A stretch of DNA of 17,035 nucleotides, taken from a bacterium. Its GTDB lineage: Bacteria > Bdellovibrionota_C > UBA2361 > OMII01. The notes under the pieces were generated by a model. The model saw only the letters and a program-made list of their open reading frames with translations, did no database searches and was not told where the DNA came from. Shown piece by piece: positions 13,160 to 17,035 of this stretch. The stretch lies in contig JAFMIS010000013.1 of assembly GCA_017853915.1 (NCBI GenBank), positions 1-17,035 on the forward strand, read 5' to 3'. The position numbers and the translations under genes were made by a program. Within the stretch, counting starts at the first letter, position 1, and the number at the start of each line of letters is the position of its first letter.

Positions 13160-14296
13160 CTATATCATTACGCGCGGTATTCGTTGGTTGAGCAACACAA
13201 GAATCTCGTGAGGTGTCGTATCAACAGCTTCAGCAAGGTCCTCCACAGTGATTGAATGAGATCCCTGCGACCCGATAAGCACAACTTGATCTCCGTTGTA
13301 GGCCTCTCCTGAGGGACCAAGATCGACCATGAGTTGATCCATGCACACAGCGCCCACTACCGGACATTTCTGGCCTCGCACGATCGCCCAGCCACGATTA
13401 GTAAGGCTACGCAGATATCCATCTCCATAACCGATCGGAATGGTAACAACACGGGTATCATGCGGAGCGCGCCAACGATGCCCATAGCTCACTCCAGCCC
13501 CCTCCTTCACTACTTTAAAAAAGACCACATGGCTTTTCAGAGCGAGTGCCGGGGTTAGCCTCAAAAGCGGTGTCATGGCTCGATGTGGATACACACCATA
13601 GAGAGAGAGGCCGGGTCGAACCATGTCGAGATGACTCTCGCGGAGGGCAATCAATCCGCCCGAGGCCGCGATGTGTCGATCGAACTTCGATAGAGCTCGA
13701 GGGGTAAAGTACTCCAGAGCCGTGGTGAATCTCTCAAGTTGTCGGCGAGCCAGTGAGAGGTCAAGAGGATTTACATCAGCAAAGTGCGAATATACTCCCA
13801 CTACGTCGCAGTGCCGCGCTCGAAGTGCGGCGTCAAAAAGTGTCTGTGAGGAGTAGTAGTGGACGCCTATTCGTTCGAGACCAGTATCAATTTTCAGATG
13901 CACTCGCGCTCGCTTCCCTAGTTTCTGAGCCGAAGAATCGATCTGCTCGAGCTTACTCACTGAGGACGCGGTCACATCGATATCGTTTCGGATATACAGG
14001 TCGAGCTGATCGTAGAGAAGCCCTCCAAAAACAAGAACCGGGATCGTTACACCGACCTTTCGGAGATCCAGGGCCTCCTCGATGTAGGCGACCCCAAGCG
14101 AATCCACCCCTAAACGCTGGAACTCAAGAGCGACCGTTTGAATACCATGGCCATACCCGTTGGCCTTGACCACAGCCATGACCTTGGCTGTGCCAACATG
14201 CTGCCGGATTGACTCAAGATTTGCCCTTAATGCTGATAGATTAATCTCGGCAAAAGTTGGGCGGTGGACAAATTGAGCCGGTGTTTGGTCTGTCAT
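13160..14296 (-). CDS. alr: Alanine racemase
   Basis: The 378 residues match the Alr family, the PLP enzyme that interconverts L- and D-alanine and supplies D-Ala for peptidoglycan. The PLP-binding lysine is K44 in 'VVKANGYGHG', the second catalytic base is Y271 in 'GAGVSYGHRW', and the C-terminal domain has 'VCMDQLMVDLG' with the usual Met319. 'IGYGDGYLR' (288-296) and 'HFADVNP' (171-177) are further family signatures. Length and both domains (barrel 10-250, beta domain 250-378) are complete. Start ATG 14296 has no strong ribosome binding site. It is divergent from the peptidoglycan synthase gene across about 108 bp and convergent with the muramidase, so the neighbourhood concerns the cell wall. 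There is no signal peptide, as expected for the biosynthetic enzyme. Confidence 0.95.
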   Translation of the reverse strand: MTDQTPAQFVHRPTFAEINLSALRANLESIRQHVGTAKVMAVVKANGYGHGIQTVALEFQRLGVDSLGVAYIEEALDLRKVGVTIPVLVFGGLLYDQLDLYIRNDIDVTASSVSKLEQIDSSAQKLGKRARVHLKIDTGLERIGVHYYSSQTLFDAALRARHCDVVGVYSHFADVNPLDLSLARRQLERFTTALEYFTPRALSKFDRHIAASGGLIALRESHLDMVRPGLSLYGVYPHRAMTPLLRLTPALALKSHVVFFKVVKEGAGVSYGHRWRAPHDTRVVTIPIGYGDGYLRSLTNRGWAIVRGQKCPVVGAVCMDQLMVDLGPSGEAYNGDQVVLIGSQGSHSITVEDLAEAVDTTPHEILVLLNQRIPRVMI

Positions 14297-14404
14297 TAGA
14301 GGGTACCCCGGTAGCTGTTACGGTTTTTAGAAATTTTTATTTTAATCATGCTAACTTACCTGGACCTAACGGAAAAATGAAGGCATCTATCGTATGAATA
14401 GTCT
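14297..14404. promoter_or_regulatory. AT-rich divergent promoter region between alr and the peptidoglycan synthase
   Basis: About 108 bases with a strongly AT-rich core (14322-14350). It must carry promoters for two divergent cell-wall genes. TTTAAT (plus strand, near 14341) and TAAAAT (minus strand, same place) are possible -10 boxes, but I cannot pair them with good -35 boxes. Confidence 0.35.
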
Positions 14405-17035
14405 GTGCATAAAAGCGCCGTGAGCAAAACAAACGCTTCTGAATCAGGTAAGCCCCTTACACATGCAGAAGCCTCCTGGCCCAATGCTTCCGGAACACCC
14501 GAGCCAACTAAGAGATCTATGTTCGCGTATATTCGCTCGGTTCGCCTGAAATATCGAAGAGCACTACGAATAAGTGGCCTTGTGGCCATACTGGTATTGG
14601 CCATCAGTACCGCCCTGCTCGTCTTTGAGCTAAGGACCTCTCGACTGCAGTCCCGGTACCTCACTCACATAGCGCGAGAGGCATCCTTTACCCTTGAGCC
14701 TGGCCCCAGCGCAGATACCTGGTATCCAAGCTTTGGGCCCTACGATCAGAGGCTCGGATACACCCGAATTCCGTTGATCACTGAGAATCTTCTTGAAAAT
14801 GGTTTTGAAATATCATCACAGGCTCGCCTCTCTCCCCGTTTTCTGCAGCTAGCTCATCGTGGCTTCTACCCCCCATTTTTTGAGAAGACCAAAGCAGGGC
14901 TAACGATCCTCGATCAAAATAACACGACTATTTACTCAGCGTACCGACCCGAGCGCATGTATGAATCGTTCGATCTGATTCCTGCCTCGGTGATCCAAGC
15001 GCTCTTGTACATCGAGAACCGTGAGATCCTCAATCAAGAACACCCCTTCAAAAACCCGGCAGTTGAATGGGATCGCCTCGGCAAAGCCGTTCTGGAGAAA
15101 GTGAAACAGATCTACAATCCCGACCTCAATGCACCAGGCGGTAGCACGATCGCCACTCAACTTGAGAAATATCGACACTCAAAAGAGGGGCGGACCTCTG
15201 GGATCAAAGATAAACTCATCCAAATGGGCTCCGCGAGTCTGCGTGCCTACCTCTATGGGCGCAGCACTCTCAAAACCCGCAGGCTGATCATTCAACAATA
15301 CATCAACTCAATACCCCTCGCCGCTCTTCGTGGCTACGGGGAGGTAAATGGACTGGGAGACGGCCTGTGGGCCTGGTACGGGGTCGAATTCGATGACATT
15401 AATCAAAAACTTCGGGCGTTATCGTCTCTGCCCACAGGCAGAGATGTCACCCCCTATGCCGAGGCGTACAAACAGATGCTGAGCCTCTTTATCGCTCACC
15501 GACGCCCTAGTTTCTACCTCATTGCCGGACTCTCAGAACTCAACGCTCTGACAAACACCTACCTTGATCTTCTCGCTAAGGAGAGAATCATCTCGCCAAC
15601 TCTTCGAGACGCTGCCAAGTCAGTAACTCTCTCTCTTCGGCGCGCTATTCCAAAAACTCAATCTATCTCGTTTGTGCAACGCAAGGCCGCCAACGCGATT
15701 CGCACTCGGCTCCTGCAGCTCATGAAGTATCCTCAATTGTATGATCTCGACCAAGTCGATGTCACGGTCAGAAGCACGATGAATAACGAGGCCAACGAGA
15801 TGGTCACTAATATTCTTCGTCAAATAAAAGATGCGCAGAGCGTGAAACGGTTTGGCTTAAGCGGCGCTCGAAATCTTGACAGGGGTGATCCCTCAAAGGT
15901 TATCTACAGCCTCACGCTCTTTGAGCATGTGGGAGACGCCAATCTTTTACGTGTTCAGACCGACAATTTTGACAATCCTTTTAGTGTCAATGAGGGCGCT
16001 CGACTCGACTTAGGGTCCACGGCTAAACTCCGCACTCTTACCACATATCTGGATGTGATCGGAGAGCTCTACGACCACTATGCGTCCATGAGCCCGGGAG
16101 AACTGCGCAAGACCCGACACACTGACATCGACCCAATTTCATCATTCGTGGCTGACGAATTCAGCAAGAATCCTCGCGTAAGCTTGCCGACGCTCCTGGA
16201 ATTGGCCCTCGCGCGCCGCTATTCAGCCAATCCGTATGAAAGTTTCTTCACCGGGGGTGGCATCCATCACTTCGAGAATTTCAAAAACGAAGATAACGGA
16301 AAGAATCCGACTATCGGGGAATCTCTCACCCACTCTATCAATCTTCCATTCATCAGACTCATGCGAGATCTCTCTCGTTATTACGTGCACCGCCTCAGCC
16401 TAAAGCTCGGCGGCGCGAGCTCAGATCCCAAGAGCCCAGTCAGGATGCACTTCCTCTCAAAATTCGCCGATCAGGAGGGCACATATTTCCTCAAACGCTT
16501 CGTAGAAAAATATAAGGGCAAGGCTGCTAGCGAAATGCTGCCAGGCTTGGTGTCAAGCACTCGTGCATCAGCTCGTCACGCCACAGTCATGTTTCGGTAT
16601 GTTCGACCCGCTGATTCTAACGAGCAACTAACGGCTTTTCTTAAGGAGTATGTGCCTCACGCCACGCTCTCACCGCAACTCGTGGAGAAATGGTACAACG
16701 AGCTTACTCCGGGGAAATTCAATTTGAATGATCAAGGATTTCTTGCCCGCATTCACCCCCTCGAGCTATGGCTCGTACGGTACCTCCAGGAGCACCCACG
16801 CGCGACGATTCAGGAGGTGCTCGCGGCCAGCACACAAGAGCGGCAGATCGTGTATGAATGGCTGTTCAAGACACCTCATGTGCGGGCACAAGATATTCGA
16901 ATCCGGACCTTAATGGAGAATGAGTCCTTTAGCGAGATCCACAAACAGTGGAGACGCGTAGGCTACCCCTTTAATTCTATGGTTCCATCTCTTGCCTCCG
17001 CGATTGGAAGCTCTGGCGATCGTCCTATTGCTCTC
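14405..17035 (+). CDS. Peptidoglycan synthase, GT51 glycosyltransferase plus penicillin-binding transpeptidase domain (3' end missing)
   Basis: The frame opens after TAG 14399-14401 and reads through the right edge (877 codons seen). Possible starts are GTG 14405, GTG 14420 and ATG 14519; none has a strong ribosome binding site. Numbering from 14405, a cytoplasmic tail is followed by a membrane anchor (about 56-76). The GT51 domain has the catalytic-type Glu E204 in 'YIENREIL' (family: ED..F) and 'GGSTIATQL' (245-253). Where the family has RKxxE, this protein reads DKLIQ, with Gln at 273. The transpeptidase domain has S538-T-A-K541 ('GSTAKLRTL', the SxxK nucleophile motif) and S644-I-N646 (SxN). 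The KTG motif should lie beyond the window; the last residues 'IGSSGDRPIAL' resemble the strand region preceding it. This is a class A PBP-like enzyme but a divergent one, probably of the long 'transglycosylase domain-containing' type. It acts at the outer face of the inner membrane, divergent from alr. Confidence 0.88.
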   Translation, partial: MHKSAVSKTNASESGKPLTHAEASWPNASGTPEPTKRSMFAYIRSVRLKYRRALRISGLVAILVLAISTALLVFELRTSRLQSRYLTHIAREASFTLEPGPSADTWYPSFGPYDQRLGYTRIPLITENLLENGFEISSQARLSPRFLQLAHRGFYPPFFEKTKAGLTILDQNNTTIYSAYRPERMYESFDLIPASVIQALLYIENREILNQEHPFKNPAVEWDRLGKAVLEKVKQIYNPDLNAPGGSTIATQLEKYRHSKEGRTSGIKDKLIQMGSASLRAYLYGRSTLKTRRLIIQQYINSIPLAALRGYGEVNGLGDGLWAWYGVEFDDINQKLRALSSLPTGRDVTPYAEAYKQMLSLFIAHRRPSFYLIAGLSELNALTNTYLDLLAKERIISPTLRDAAKSVTLSLRRAIPKTQSISFVQRKAANAIRTRLLQLMKYPQLYDLDQVDVTVRSTMNNEANEMVTNILRQIKDAQSVKRFGLSGARNLDRGDPSKVIYSLTLFEHVGDANLLRVQTDNFDNPFSVNEGARLDLGSTAKLRTLTTYLDVIGELYDHYASMSPGELRKTRHTDIDPISSFVADEFSKNPRVSLPTLLELALARRYSANPYESFFTGGGIHHFENFKNEDNGKNPTIGESLTHSINLPFIRLMRDLSRYYVHRLSLKLGGASSDPKSPVRMHFLSKFADQEGTYFLKRFVEKYKGKAASEMLPGLVSSTRASARHATVMFRYVRPADSNEQLTAFLKEYVPHATLSPQLVEKWYNELTPGKFNLNDQGFLARIHPLELWLVRYLQEHPRATIQEVLAASTQERQIVYEWLFKTPHVRAQDIRIRTLMENESFSEIHKQWRRVGYPFNSMVPSLASAIGSSGDRPIAL

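Overview
This window looks like a chromosomal stretch of a free-living bacterium, most plausibly from the Myxococcota/deltaproteobacterial side of the tree. The evidence is a secreted protein carrying the Cys-rich 'CGD...GE.CD' repeat (DUF4215, also called the Myxococcus cysteine-rich repeat), a complex I NuoI subunit, and a bifunctional-type peptidoglycan synthase. That placement is an inference from protein families, not from a marker gene. There is no rRNA, tRNA, CRISPR array, transposase or phage structural gene. Genes change strand often and form short operons at most.

Left part (1-5854). A minus-strand block holds a secreted protein cut by the left edge, nuoI and metF; metF and nuoI are 18 bp apart with a strong ribosome binding site between them. 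A 430-bp intergenic region follows with a perfect hairpin and a nested-stem element that may be a structured RNA. Next come two plus-strand genes, a DsbA/HCCA-isomerase-like protein and rsmE. The end of rsmE overlaps by 35 bp a convergent 667-residue protein of unknown family.

Middle (5855-13127). A repeat-rich divergent region leads into a polytopic membrane protein that resembles GT-C glycosyltransferases. Then comes a plus-strand set of exported or wall-directed products. It contains a small signal-peptide protein with a charged helix, a hairpin-rich gap, a secreted Cys-rich protein ending in a Hint (hedgehog/intein) autoprocessing domain, and a small secreted four-cysteine protein 23 bp behind it. 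The last gene is a LysM-LysM-GH108-like muramidase with a C-terminal peptidoglycan-binding domain but no visible signal peptide. The Hint protein and its neighbour are the best candidates for something not well described.

Right part (13160-17035). Alanine racemase (minus strand) is divergent from a long, edge-truncated GT51/transpeptidase-type peptidoglycan synthase (plus strand). With the muramidase this makes a local peptidoglycan theme: alr supplies D-Ala, the synthase polymerises and cross-links, and the muramidase cuts or remodels. Two protein-coding genes are easy to miss because they run off the edges without a stop codon in the window (1-430 minus, 14405-17035 plus).
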